NCBI GenBank assembly: GCA_003254885.1
Contig: QANT01008595.1
Span: forward strand, 47,903 to 111,902
Length of the DNA: 64,000 bases
Direction of reading: 5' to 3'
DNA from: Purshia tridentata
Taxonomy: Eukaryota; Streptophyta; Magnoliopsida; Rosales; Rosaceae
Shown here: positions 1 to 11,493 of the stretch, in pieces
How positions within the stretch are numbered: the stretch's first letter is position 1
Layout of the letters: each line of letters starts with the position of its first letter
Made by a program: the position numbers and the translations under genes
The notes under the pieces: generated by a model
The model's database searches: none
What the model saw: only the letters and a program-made list of their open reading frames with translations
What the model was told of the DNA's origin: nothing

Positions 1-299
1 CATGGACGTTGTTCCTATTACGTTTGTATATACAACTCCTTCCATGTACAAAGAGAACACCTCAGCACTGTGCACAACCAGTTTTGATTAGACAGTGATT
101 GTAAATACAACAGTGGTTGATGATGTGTCTTATAATAGTAATAAAAAAACAGTATACGGGGGGTTGATAATACCGTATACAAGGAAGTAGAACTGCTTAA
201 ACCTATTTTACAATGCAATTAAGATCTTCGAAATTTGGCAATCAAATTTCATGTATTTAATGTCTTAGATGCTTTTCATGATTCAATTTATACACCAGG

Positions 300-302
<3 letters not shown>

Positions 303-330
<28 letters not shown>
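303..330. repeat. (TA)n microsatellite followed by poly-T
   Basis: An uninterrupted run of alternating T and A is followed directly by about a dozen T residues. It is a simple-sequence repeat with no coding content and is likely polymorphic in length. Confidence 0.95.
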
Positions 331-339
<9 letters not shown>

Positions 340-362
340 TTTTAGGACGCACAAGGTCAAAA

Positions 363-780
363 TTATGCATTAATATTCATCCAAGACGAAACATTGTCGT
401 GAAGGTAAGAAGCAAGCCAAAGTGAAACTTCTTCCATCCAAATATCGGGTTGCTCACACCCCAATCCAAATTGTGCTAGTTGGTGAGCTGCAATATTACA
501 ACTACAAACACCTCCTACGCTTCGAGCCTGTGAATAGTGGAACAGTAGTTGACAAAGCATTGCTCGAAGTTTTTCTAATGGAATTTGTTGATTTGGCAGA
601 GCTTCTGTGCCAAGAGGCCATATTAGTAGGGTAGCTAGGTTTGCTCGTTACTGCAACATTCCAGGAGCATGAGGCAGGGCTCCATGTCTTGACCTGCAGA
701 GTTGAGAAGCTTAATGGTTTTGGGGAGCTTGTAGCTCCATGCCTTTGTCTCATCATAATCTACAGCGGACATGATTGTAA
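363..780 (-). mobile_element. Possible non-LTR retrotransposon RNase H remnant
   Basis: Read on the minus strand, the stretch at 363-500 ends in a segment containing AAHQLAQFGLG and then IWMEEVSLWLASYL. That resembles the C-terminal end of the RNase H domain carried by plant LINE-type elements, where a histidine-rich 'AH.LA' helix is followed by a tryptophan-rich tail. The frame upstream (500-780) is interrupted by stops and frame changes, so it can only be a relic. No reverse transcriptase part lies in the window beside it. It could also be a scrap of a domesticated RNase H-like gene. Similarity was judged by eye. Confidence 0.4.
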
Positions 781-883
781 GGTAGATTTTTTTTCGAAGA
801 TTTATAGGGAAATCAACTTCTTCCAGTGGCAGTGGACTACTAACTACTTAGTGTTGAAGAAGAGAGCACACAATGTTTTCTAA

Positions 884-1626
884 TGGCGAGACTATTTACA
901 TGTTCTCTTTATAAGTAAGAGTTAAATGCGGCAGAGGCCAAAAAAAAGAGTTAAATGTGCCATTGTTTTACTTATTTTCACATTTTTTATCAAGTTGGTT
1001 CACGATCTTGTTTTTACCAAGTCAATCTACTTTTTTTTTTCGACATTTACCTACGTGATCCATTTTGTAAATTATGTTGTAAATTCTATTAAAAAGAAGG
1101 ACAAAATGGTTTTTTCATATTAAATGAATTTTTAATTCTATTTCTAATTTATAATATATTAACTTTTATAATTAAGTAAACCAATGGTGTAAGTGAAAAT
1201 AACTCTACAGGTAAATCATAAAAGTGAACCAATTTACCATTGGTGCAGACAGAAAAAAAAAAAAAGTGAAGTAACAGTGCATTTAACTCTCATAAGTAAT
1301 ATTGGCATGGAATTTGGATCTCCAACTTTGGATTGGATTTCTGACTTCTTAAAGGAAGCTTCCCAAAATTAAATCAATTAACTTGAAGGAAAGCTTATGA
1401 AAAAAGAAAAGGGCTGAGTTTAAAATCATGTTTGATTGTATGATTATAATTAAAAATCTGACAAGCATAATATGTCAAATATCTAACAAAAGAGCGTTAC
1501 CCTAATTTAATACCCAATTTTCTTAACTTTTTGTTCAATAAAAAATTGAATTTGTTATCTTATAATTATACTATTATACTTGGATATTAGTTACCTGTAT
1601 TTCCAACTTTCGTTATTAATTGTTTG
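884..1626. other. AT-rich intergenic stretch
   Basis: Nothing recognisable was found. The sequence is AT-rich with poly-A and poly-T runs. A short open frame at 926-1123 has no family resemblance. Confidence 0.6.
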
Positions 1627-2041
1627 TAAGTTATTCATTCTACTAAAGTATTAGTTATTTTTTATTTACAGCTGTATTTATTTTTATTTCTTCAATAAAT
1701 AATTGTAAGTTATAAGTTCCTGGTATTTATGAATCTGAATTGGAAAGACAAAAAAAACAAAAAAACTTCTGGGCGTTTTCTGATAATAAAAACCAAAGCA
1801 CCTAATTATGTATATACATGTATAACCAAAAACATGATTGCAATAAGTTATTCATTCTACTAAAGTATTAGTTATTTTGTATTTACAGCTGTATTTATTT
1901 TTATTTCTTCCATAAATAATTGTAAGTTATAACTTCCTGGTATTTATGAATCTGAATTGGAAAGACAAAGTTGGTCCTCAAGTTGAGCACCTAAACATTT
2001 TTCTCATGTATATACATGTATAACCAAAAACATGATTGCAA
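1627..2041. repeat. Tandem duplication, period about 217 bp
   Basis: Copy 1 occupies 1627-1843 and copy 2 occupies 1844-2041. Both begin with taagttattcattctac and both end in a stretch containing tatacatgtataacc. They differ by a few substitutions and by a replaced segment of a few tens of bases in the second half. The copies abut directly, as expected for a local tandem duplication. No protein is encoded. Confidence 0.9.
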
Positions 2042-2370
2042 GTCCTGTCACTGGATAGTACAGATTTAAAATACATATATCAAATTACAGTCTGACAGTG
2101 GTCTCATCGAAGAGACTGTTTTAGACTTAAATTCTTCAAAACCTAAACACATTAAAAGACATGTTTAACAAGAAAATTGAACTAATCCCCATGTACGAAA
2201 AGAGACCATGCCCATTAACTAGTTAATTATAAATCTCAAAAAGAAGCCTACGCGACGACACAAACATTGATGCGGAATTAACAATGCCTAACCACCAACA
2301 CCCAACAAAGAGTAAAATTAACAATGCCTTCTAGTTAAATAAATTAACTACAGCTAAGATGTAGCTACAT

Positions 2371-2475
2371 TTACTTGAAAAGAGCTTCTCCACAAGCCTT
2401 CCTTTGTTCCGGATCTGCCATAGAATCAAAACCATTATCAATTAAAAGTCCAGTCTCATCTAAAATGCTCTTCAT
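2371..2475 (-). CDS. Orphan coding-like exon, 34 codons from its internal ATG
   Basis: An open frame on the minus strand reads MKSILDETGLLIDN and ends EQRKACGEALFK followed by TAA. Its composition is acidic and protein-like, unlike the surrounding AT-rich sequence. The frame stays open upstream of this ATG for about eight more codons (…GCDLFAL) to an AG that could be a splice acceptor near 2500, so it may be the last exon of a gene rather than a small gene. It lies about 155 bases downstream of the asparagine synthetase stop on the same strand, but the phase does not fit a splice from that gene's phase-0 penultimate exon. I do not recognise the family. It could be a relic of a gene lost from this position. 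Confidence 0.35.
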   Translation of the reverse strand: MKSILDETGLLIDNGFDSMADPEQRKACGEALFK

Positions 2476-2630
2476 TAATGCAAAAAGATCACAACCAACT
2501 TAATATCTAAGGTTTTCAAAAGGGAAAAGTTACTTTCAGAATATACGAACTGAAGACAAATCATTTGTGAAATTGAGTACCTTTGCAGCAGCTTGTCTTC
2601 ATGTGTGAAGTAACAACCAGAGAGTTCCAT

Positions 2631-5600
2631 TCAAACCACTGCAGCAGCTTTCCCCACACTCCCTTGTAGTTTTTGCGGAGAGCCATTCAGAAAATTTCCA
2701 TTCTTTGCATCCACCGCCTCCTCGTATGCAGCTGCATGAATACCAAGTGCAGCACGACCAGACGGATCAGGATTTTTTGACCATTCTGCATCCCATTCTA
2801 CAGCTTTCGCTGTACTGCATGCCACACTTGGACCACCTGGAACTGTTGATCTCGCAGCATTCTGTTCAGAAATGGCAAATCGAACATAGTCAAGTAGATC
2901 CGCCTTTTCAAATTCTTGAGTGAGGCCATCGATCTTGCACAGATCGTAATGATCCAACATTTTAATCAAGTGAGGTTATAAAAGATCATAGGAAGGAAAA
3001 GTGGTATTCCCATAATTTCTTTCATTAGATAATATTTGCCTTCTGAAGACTAAAAAGAGAATGCACAAAAATCTGTTACCTAGTCCATCATAATAAAAGA
3101 ATGTAGGAAAGATGAAATGATAAAGCTAGTGCATAAATCTCTTCCAAGTAGCAAGGCCTCCAAAAAATTTGTATCTCACCTTTGGGAAGAACTTTTCAAA
3201 TATGGTCCTATAATAGTATCCTTCTTTTGTGATAGGAGTGTTTTCAGGGTAAATGAAGTTAGCGTGCATCAGCATCGCATCAGTTACCTGTCCAAATACA
3301 AAAGAAAATAGAGAATTAATTACCCGCAGCCAAGGAAGAAGCATATTTAATGTTTTCTCAGTGGGCTTGTTAAACAAAATACATTTAGAACATTTGAATT
3401 GAATTACTGCAACATGAAATGAGCCAAAAATAAGGTGATGCGTACTTGTTTGTTGGCATGATCTTTCAAGCCGTCAATCCAGGTGTAACCAACCCCATCA
3501 CTGAACTGTTCCTTCTGCCTGTACAATATGTGCTATAACCCAACAAAAAAAACAGAGTAAAGACGAAGTTTCAATGGATGTATATTGCACATATAAGTTG
3601 AATACAAGAAACCTTAGAGAAACTCTTCCAAGAAAGAATAATAAAATATGCAAAACGATGACCATGTATTAACTTGATTAGCACGATGGTTGAGCATGAG
3701 TCCACGACAGTATGACACAAAAGCAGAAAGTTACAAACCTTAGGCAAATATGGCTTCTGATCATCATCAAATGCATTGCGTAAGACCCACTTCTCAATTC
3801 TCCCAAGATCAGGCCTGATCTGCAGTTACAAATGCAACTACTAGATGGATGAATTCAGTAAAAACTAGTTTTATAATATAAATAGGCAAAAGAAAGATAG
3901 CAATCAACATAATTCCCAATTACTTCATTTCACTAACTATACGACCATATAATCTAAGAGACTGACCAGAGACCGCCCATACTCTGTTACACACACTGAA
4001 ACATGACCTTTACTATGTTGGGAGAATTGCTGTGTATGTTATTAATAATATGATGAAAATCACTTGAGTCATGACATTCCTTTGTTTTATAGATGGGCAG
4101 CCACTATGCCAAACAATAGCAGTAGACTTCCAATCATTTCCTTGAGTCATGACATTCTTTTATTAACTTTGTTTTATAGATGAGCAGCCACTATTCCAAA
4201 TAACAGCAGTAGACTTCCAATCATATAATACATGAGTTGCTCAACCTTATAAAATTGAGGAATAGAGGGAAATTCAAACATTAATAAGTTCTATACCATT
4301 TTCCATTCTGGATCGATGTCCATGGCAATCTTGATGAATTCTTTATCTAAGAAGGGTACACGAGCCTCAACACCCCAAGCTGAAGTTGATTTATTGGCCC
4401 TCAGACAGTCGTACAGATGAAGAGCTTTAATCTGTTCCATAGTCACAACATCCCAATAAGAAAAAGCAAAAGAAAAATGTTACAATATCCATCAACTGTA
4501 GTAGAACAAAGTCCAGTATTGCAAGTACATAATCATTTGCCACAAAAATAAAACAAGAAAAGAAAACCAGAGAGGGAGGGAGGGAGAGAGTTTATGCGGA
4601 TACCTTTTGACATGTTTCTTGGTGAAACTCCTCCTTGTTTGGTGCCTTGTGGAAATACAAGTAACCTCCAAATATTTCATCTGAACCTTCTCCAGAAAGA
4701 ACCATTTTCACTCCCAAAGATTTAATTTTCCGAGACATAAGAAACATGGGAGTACTAGCTCTTATGGTGGTCACATCATATGTTTCAATATGGTAAATAA
4801 CTTCCTCGAGTGCATCTATACCTTCCTGACATATCAAAGCAAAGAAACAAATTATCTGTATGATGCATGGCATGATTATAGATCCTTGTTTTTGTCCTGG
4901 GATAAGTGATGTAGTACAAAGTTTCCTCAAGATCCACGGGAGAAAGAGAAGAAAATATAGAGGGTAGAAGAAAGAAAAAGAATGAGATAGAAGATAGATT
5001 TGAGAAGAGAGAGAGAGAGAGAGAAGAAGAAGAAGAATGAGATAGAAAATAAGTTTGAGAGAGAGAGAAAGAAGACGAACAACTAGGGGAGAGACAGGAT
5101 TGGGGTAAATGCAATTTTGTATTTCGACCAATAGTCTAAAGCCTATTGCAAGTAGTCCAAATTTTGGAATAGTAATTAATACCTAAATTTCACTAAATAA
5201 AAATTATATAAAGCACCTGAATTCAGGCAAAAAAAAAAAAACCTAATTTATACCCTTGAACCTAAATACAAATACTCTTCTTGCACCCCTCATCAAATAC
5301 CTGAACAGTAAAGTGAAACTCATGATGATGAGTTCCAAGATAATCTGCAACTTCTCTCGCTGCTTTCAAATCTGGAGATCCCTGGAGATTGACAATGTAA
5401 AACATTTGAATAGAGAAAAATTATCAGAAAGATAATATACAGTAAAGAATTGATTGCAAAAAATACATCTAATGCTGTCAGGTGCCAGAATTTGCATGGG
5501 AAAGGCTATGGAACATCTACAACAAGGCCTTTTGTTTATTTAAACTTACCATGTTAACGCCCTATACAGATGTCAGACACATATTAACAACTCAATGCCC

Positions 5601-8600
5601 TCATCACAAACATAAATGTTACCGCATACCAACTTTTTTGTCAGACATTTGGACGTTATTAGGCATAAGCAACAGAAGAAGCTCACCCCTTGTCTGAGTT
5701 TTTATCTTAGGAAGTGTATTATTATACTTGTTCAAATAGGAAATTTATGTTGTCTAAAAAGTTTATAGACTTATAGGAAACACACAGGCAACCTGCAGTT
5801 CAAGCACTAAATAAACAGACATCCGCAGCTCGCTATCTAACAAGAGATAAGTATTACAACCTCAAGCCAATGCACTACAATTGATTTAGCACCATATATA
5901 AAGAGACAAGTATTATGACCGCTAAGCCAACGCAAAAGGTGTGTAACTGTGATCCCCACTGACGTGCAGCTTCTGAGTCAGCCAAATAGCGACAAGCCAC
6001 AGCAGCAACCAGTGATGAGTCTAGTCCTCCAGACAAAAGAACACCGAATGGTACATCTGTCATAAGTCTCTTAACCACAGCCTGGAAAGTGTCAAAACCA
6101 AAAAAAGGGGGTATGGAGTTAGAATCTGTAAGCATTAAATGTGGTATAAGAATGAGATGTGGAGGTCAATTTGGCCTAAGACCTGGTTGTTGGATAGACT
6201 TAAATTTATCTGAAAAAACCACATATCTGAAGATAATTCCTAGCCTCAATCGATAAAAAAAAAATAATATACATAAATATATATATCTTTTGCATTTTAA
6301 ATACTTGCACACTGTATACGAATATGTGCTACATTAATATTATGATATAAGGCCGCTACAAAAAAGGGGCATACATTATACCAAATGTCTGTCATTACAA
6401 CATACTATCAAATGGGAAAGAAAAGGAAGTACGAATATCTCAGCCAGTCAAATTATTTATATATGTACTTATATATAATTCAAAATACCATTTTAGAGAA
6501 GTATCATATTGATTTCTATTTTCAGCCAGTTGACCAGCAACATAGTTATTCTTGCATGGGTTCTGCTATTATACAGTAATTATGCATATTTACTGAGTTG
6601 GTTAATGGGTCCTCCAAATGAAACTGTAATATTACCCATTATATTACACTACGTACTGAGCTTAAACGCCAGTTTACGTTCTAATTCTGATATTAGGGCG
6701 TCCAGTTATCAAAGATATCATTGGAATAACAGTGACTATGAGATATGTCAAACACAAAACTCAACCTCATCTCCTCTTCCTCAATGTTCAGCAGCAAGCA
6801 TGTTCCTCAAGTCAATGCCCAATCAGCAGAGTCGCACATCAAGTAAGCAACTCCCAACACTTAATATTGGGAGAGGGAAAAAACTGGCATCAACCAACCT
6901 CTCCTTTTTAAGATTCATCTCAACCCACCCAGTATTTACAAATAAACAACCAAATACAAGAACCAGGTTTTGATAAGCAAAAGGAATAATTTATATGGTA
7001 GTATTCTAGTCCCAGTAATACACTTCTCAAACGACAAAAATGAAAAAATTGAATTTAATTTATCAAAAGCTAATTACAAGTTTACAACTAACAGATGAAG
7101 ATAAGAACACAAGTGTAAGCAAGTATAGGTTCATTGCATACCTTCTCGAAAGCCTCACGTAAAACTTTGGGATCATAAGAAGTCGATGGCGTATGCTCTA
7201 AATACCATTGTGGGTTGTACCACCTTCTAAGCCCTCCTGCAAACATATAAGTTTGTAGATAAAATATTAAGGTATACAACTTTGAGAATTTTAAATTCAA
7301 TTACACTAATCTAAAAAAAAAAAGACATTCACAAGTTCTAAACTTTCTGAAGGTTATTACTTATCCAAACTGATTATACCAAACATAATTTTGAATTTTC
7401 CTAGTGATAATGAAAAAATAAAGCCAAATATTTTTTCCATCAAAGTATGTCTAAACCCTCCAACTATATTATAATTTTGCAAAAAATCTTTGGTTCCTGA
7501 AGTGAAACAATAATAGCATCATTTATTCTCCTCCTTTTCCATTTTCTGTTAATGGGGGAAGAGGGAAAGACATCATAAAAGGAAGCTGTATGAAGATCTC
7601 ATAAAATTTATACCAATCCTTTGCTGACTAACAAAGCTGTTACTTTCTTAATTTCATCAATACAAATCTTTGATACTAACTATGGCCCAGCAATTAGCAT
7701 ATACATACCTTGCTTGCTAGAGTATATATGCCCTGGAGGAAAAGATATGAATCTTTCACAATCATCACTTAAAGCTTTCATTTCTGAAGCAAACCAGACT
7801 GATCCTGCAAAAATATAAGTATTGCTTAAATGTGTGATATAACTAAGCCTTAACCATGTATAATGATAAAGGTTATTGTCTGTGATGATTAAGACTTAAA
7901 TGTGGGTGGTGATTAAAAATACAATATAAAAGAAAACACACTATTTTAGCACTGCAAAGAAAGAGAAGAAGAACAAATATGGGAGACACAATTGGCGTAA
8001 ATGCAATTTTGTATTTTCAATCAACCAACATTCCGGCAAATTTGGGAGGACTAGAAATCAAAGCTAATTTTTGGTTGCTTTAAGAAACTTTTTTGATAAG
8101 TTTCAAGAAAAATCAAACCAACAATCAAGTAAATTTAGGTGGACTAAAAATAAAAGCTAAAGCTATATAAGTGCATACCGTCAAGACCCCATCCCATGTA
8201 AAGTGGGGTAATACCAATAGCATCTCGAGCTGCGATAAAACTGTTGTCTCTTGTGTCAAGAAGCACAAAGGAAAACATGCCATCCAACATGTCCACAAAC
8301 TCTTCCCCATGTTCTTCATACTGCCAAAGATACAATTTTAAGTTATAAAAAAGCCATGGTAGGGTAGAAAAAGGAGTACACAGAAAGAAATAAAAGAGAA
8401 ACTAAATTTGCTCTAATTCCCGTTATAATTTAGTCATTTAAGCATGGATTACCAGATCTCAAATAACTGCTCGATTACTTACAAGATGGGCAATCACTTC
8501 ACAGTCACTGCCGGTTCGGAATTGATGCGACTTCAGTTTTTCTCTCAATTGCTTATGGTTATATATCTCACCATTAACCTAAAGGCATAGCTCCAACAAT

Positions 8601-9815
8601 CAAGTTAGGTCAATGTAATTAGATAAAAAGATCAACCAAATAAAGATCTAGAATAAATATGCAACTTTGAACTGTGAATGGCATGCTAAAAGCCACTGAA
8701 AGAAAAGTCTTCATGGGTATTTGAAAAAGTGCACACAAAAAAGTAATTGGTGTTTACAGATTTATGGTTGTAACCATTCAAAATCAACCAAAGTTTGAAA
8801 TAAACCAGTTGCGACAGGAACATATAATGCTTTAAGTTTCCATGGACCAATAACCAGAAATTTCATCAAAGGGGACCGGGTGGGAAGAGAGAGAGAGAGA
8901 CAGAGAGAGAGAGAGAGGAGCAAATTGTAGGGAAATTTTCTGCATGTGATGATACTCCAACTTAGGTTGTGGTTCCGGGAATTGAAGTGGAGACATTTAA
9001 GGAATGGAATCAAAACTAGTCGGACATATTGTACGGTCAAAAATAAGAATTATATTTGGTTGAAAATTAGTAGACGAGCTCGGGGCTTAGGTCTCAGGGT
9101 TCGGTTCCTGTGACTCAAGATTGGATACTGAGGACCTGGTGCCTTGGTCCGAGGTCGATAATGGGGCTCAAGGCATGAGAGTCCTAAGCTCGACACTTAT
9201 TTGTAGGAACAGTGAAATGGGCATCCTCACCTCTAATGTCCATTCCATTATTTTGGGGAACAAGGAATGCTCATTTCCAAACTACATATGATAACCAAAC
9301 AATCAAACACTCCAGTCCAAGGTTCATTCCAATAAACCAAAGTGCAAACTTCTAATACAAACTAATCTTCACCCGATCCCATTAATTGACTTGCAGTGAA
9401 GTTTCATAAAGCAGAATGCAAAGATCAATAAGTTCAACTTAATGCAACGAGAGAAAGAGAGAGATTACAGTGACAATGATGGTCTTGTCTTCGTTGTATA
9501 GTGGCTGATCTCCTGAAGCAGGGTCTACAATAGCTAATCGCTGATGAGCAAGATAACAATTCCCATGACAGTGCAACCCACTCCAATCAGGACCCCGATG
9601 CCGCAACCTACATGCAATGCAACCACATACAACAATCAATTCTCCACAAAGGCCACATACAACGACCAAAAACTAAACCAGAGGAAATGTACGGATAATT
9701 TGAGCAAACGATATTCAAAAAAAAATTTGCAGTACCTGCGAGAGAGCTCGATGATGCGAGAGCGCTTGGCCTGAGAGTTGTCAACGCAGCCGAAGACTGC
9801 GAGAATCCCACACAT
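2631..9815 (-). CDS. ASN: Asparagine synthetase (glutamine-hydrolysing), 14 exons, 584 aa
   Basis: The enzyme makes asparagine from aspartate, ATP and glutamine in the cytosol, the main nitrogen-storage reaction of plants. Exons in transcription order: 9736-9815, 9469-9607, 8483-8578, 8179-8320, 7709-7804, 7142-7236, 5920-6081, 5301-5381, 4604-4825, 4297-4431, 3739-3819, 3446-3532, 3180-3287, 2631-2861. Phases close to 585 codons including stop. The protein starts MCGILAVFG, with Cys2 as the class II amidotransferase nucleophile after Met removal, so the start is secure. The glutaminase domain shows [19 protein letters not shown] and NGEIYNH. The synthetase domain has the PP-loop LLSGGLDSS and the [12 protein letters not shown] motif. 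The C-terminal end carries [15 protein letters not shown]. Length matches plant enzymes of about 580-590 residues. One donor (after exon 7, GTCATA) is weak. The introns hold tandem repeats and a GC-rich insertion-like stretch but no second gene. Confidence 0.96.
4063..4224. repeat. Tandem duplication in an asparagine synthetase intron
   Basis: Copy 1 at 4063-4137 and copy 2 at 4141-4224 share cttgagtcatgacattc at the start and agtagacttccaatcat at the end. Copy 2 carries about eight extra bases (ttattaac) after the first block. It lies in the intron between the IRPDLG exon and the exon before it and does not touch splice sites. Confidence 0.88.
4975..5085. repeat. GA-rich low-complexity tract in an intron
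   Basis: The plus strand is an almost pure purine run of (GA) and (GAA) units, so the transcribed minus strand is a long pyrimidine tract. It lies inside the intron between exons 8 and 9 of asparagine synthetase. The serine- and leucine-rich open frames on its minus strand are by-products of the repeat. Confidence 0.85.
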
Positions 9816-9857
9816 GGCGGCTTCACTAGCTCTATGTCGCGCGCTCTCTCTCTCGGA

Positions 9858-9865
9858 CTATATAA
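9858..9865 (-). promoter_or_regulatory. Candidate TATA box of asparagine synthetase
   Basis: The minus strand reads TTATATAG about 45 bases upstream of the ATG. If used, the 5' leader would be under 20 bases, so either the leader is unusually short or transcription starts further upstream. An adjoining GA/CT run (about 9840-9856) is a common feature of plant core promoters. Confidence 0.35.
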
Positions 9866-9899
9866 GCATAAGGAGTGGCAGAGTATCAAAGTGGAGGCT

Positions 9900-10876
9900 G
9901 CGGAATCGGAATGGTGAGTGTGAATTTATAAAATGCAAGGCCCTTTGATCACGGCCGCTGATTCTGACATGCTGACTGACCACTTTTCAAAAGATTCTAC
10001 CTTTTTCTAATTTTTCCTATTTCTATATTAATAGGGTTTTACTTTACCTGACAGCTAACAACTCCCGCATAGATTCTAATGGGAATCTTTATTTATTTAA
10101 GGGAAAATTTTACTGGACACAAATTTTCGGTTAGTTTAATTTCAGAACTTGTATTTTGTATTAATGTGATACAGGTCACTTCTTACAAATTCCGTTCAAA
10201 TGAGGGACAAATTCGTATCAAAAGCTATTACTATTAGTGGATTTTAAATAAATTTACCACAAGGTAACACTTTTGAGTTTCCAATGAACTGGCACTGGCA
10301 GCAATTATCTCTCATCATATTTGAAGAATTTTACCTATTTTTGAAAGATATGGTGTTCCCAGATAGTCTTGGACTTGAACTAAAGCCTTTAAAGAGTGTT
10401 TTAAACGTGACTTATGGCTGAGAGAACTTTGGTGCAATTTCTAAACTTAATTAAACAATGTGACACTCCATCACTGTCAAAGTGTTGAACTAGGGAACTG
10501 TTTGTGGCTTTGGTGTGTCTGTTGTAAAGTGCTTTACTTCTTTTGGAAGATTGATGTTTGAGGTAGGGGGAGACAGCCACAAAATTACCTTAAAATTGTT
10601 GATTGTTGTATGCCATGTTGTGAATGATTTTTCAGAACTTGCAAAAGTGCTTGCATAAAATTTATTTGTGTAAAAAGAATTGGTTAGTGGAGAAACATGC
10701 CCTTATTCCATCATTTAAGAAGAGAGAGGGAGAGAGGGAGGAGAGAGGGAAAGGGAGGGGGTGGTGTTGCGGCAAGAGGAGAGAGAGAGAGAGAGGAGGG
10801 TGGGGAAGAGAGGGAGGTGGTTCGATAAGGGGGGAGGGAGAGAGGGAGGGAGACGGAGAGCAGATTCAATTGCTAG
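9900..10876. other. Divergence-free intergenic region with polypurine tract
   Basis: This is the upstream region of asparagine synthetase and the downstream region of the NPH3-like gene. No gene was found. From about 10717 to 10862 the plus strand is an almost unbroken purine tract rich in GAGAGGG and GGGGG runs, with possible triplex or G-quadruplex potential. The glycine/arginine-rich open frame over it is low-complexity and not credible. Confidence 0.7.
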
Positions 10877-11001
10877 CCTGATACCCATTTTGGTACCAGA
10901 AATTTTATCAAAATCATTGAAACTTTCATCTTTTTTATTTCTCTCTCTATTTTCCCTTCAATGGTTTTGATTAAATGTCTGATACCAAAACAAGTATCAG
11001 G
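10877..11001. repeat. Imperfect inverted repeat (hairpin), 44-bp arms
   Basis: The left arm at 10877-10920 and the right arm at 10958-11001 are reverse complements at about 37 of 44 positions by hand count, separated by a 37-base pyrimidine-rich loop. The outer ends are cctgatac and gtatcagg. Weaker complementarity seems to continue a little outside. It could be a small foldback or MITE-like element, or a transcribed hairpin. No flanking target duplication was confirmed. Confidence 0.7.
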
Positions 11002-11493
11002 TTAGGTACTGAATTCTCAAAGGGAGGCGTGTGTTTTTTTTTTTTGTCTAAGTTGATGAGGTGTGTAAGACTTGTGCTTAGGGTCTTTTCTCTTTGTGTA
11101 TTTTGGGATGTGAAAAAAAAAAAAAAGGTCTATAAATAGCTATATTCTTATTAATAATAAGCTACCGTAAGAGTCCGTTTGAGATTGTGATGAGACACTC
11201 AAAAACTATAGGCTTGTAGTTCTAGCAAAGGATGTAGTCAGCTAGATGTTCTATGGGAACCTGCAATATTGTAGAGACAAGTACTGGCTAATAATAGGGT
11301 AACTATGGACATTAATTTTAATTTTTTTTAGTAGCTATTGATACATTATGTATTGGTAAGGCAATTACAAAACATCAACTTTGCCATAAGTGTTTTTGAG
11401 GAAGCTAGTTGATACAGATAGTGCTTTCGAAAGCTTAAATCTCACATTGCCATTTATAGCATGGGGTGTCTTGGCCACTTTAGTTAATGTAAT

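Noticed and set aside
4592-5131. 179-codon minus-strand frame containing synthetase sequence
   Set aside because: It is exon 9 of asparagine synthetase read through into the CT-rich intron upstream; the leucine/serine-rich part is intronic.
6509-6973. 154-codon plus-strand open frame inside an asparagine synthetase intron
   Set aside because: It is long but has no conserved motif and an odd composition, and it lies antisense in an intron. Probably chance or old element debris.
10624-10970. Glycine/arginine-rich frames over the purine tract
   Set aside because: Low-complexity translation of a GA repeat with no start or splice context.
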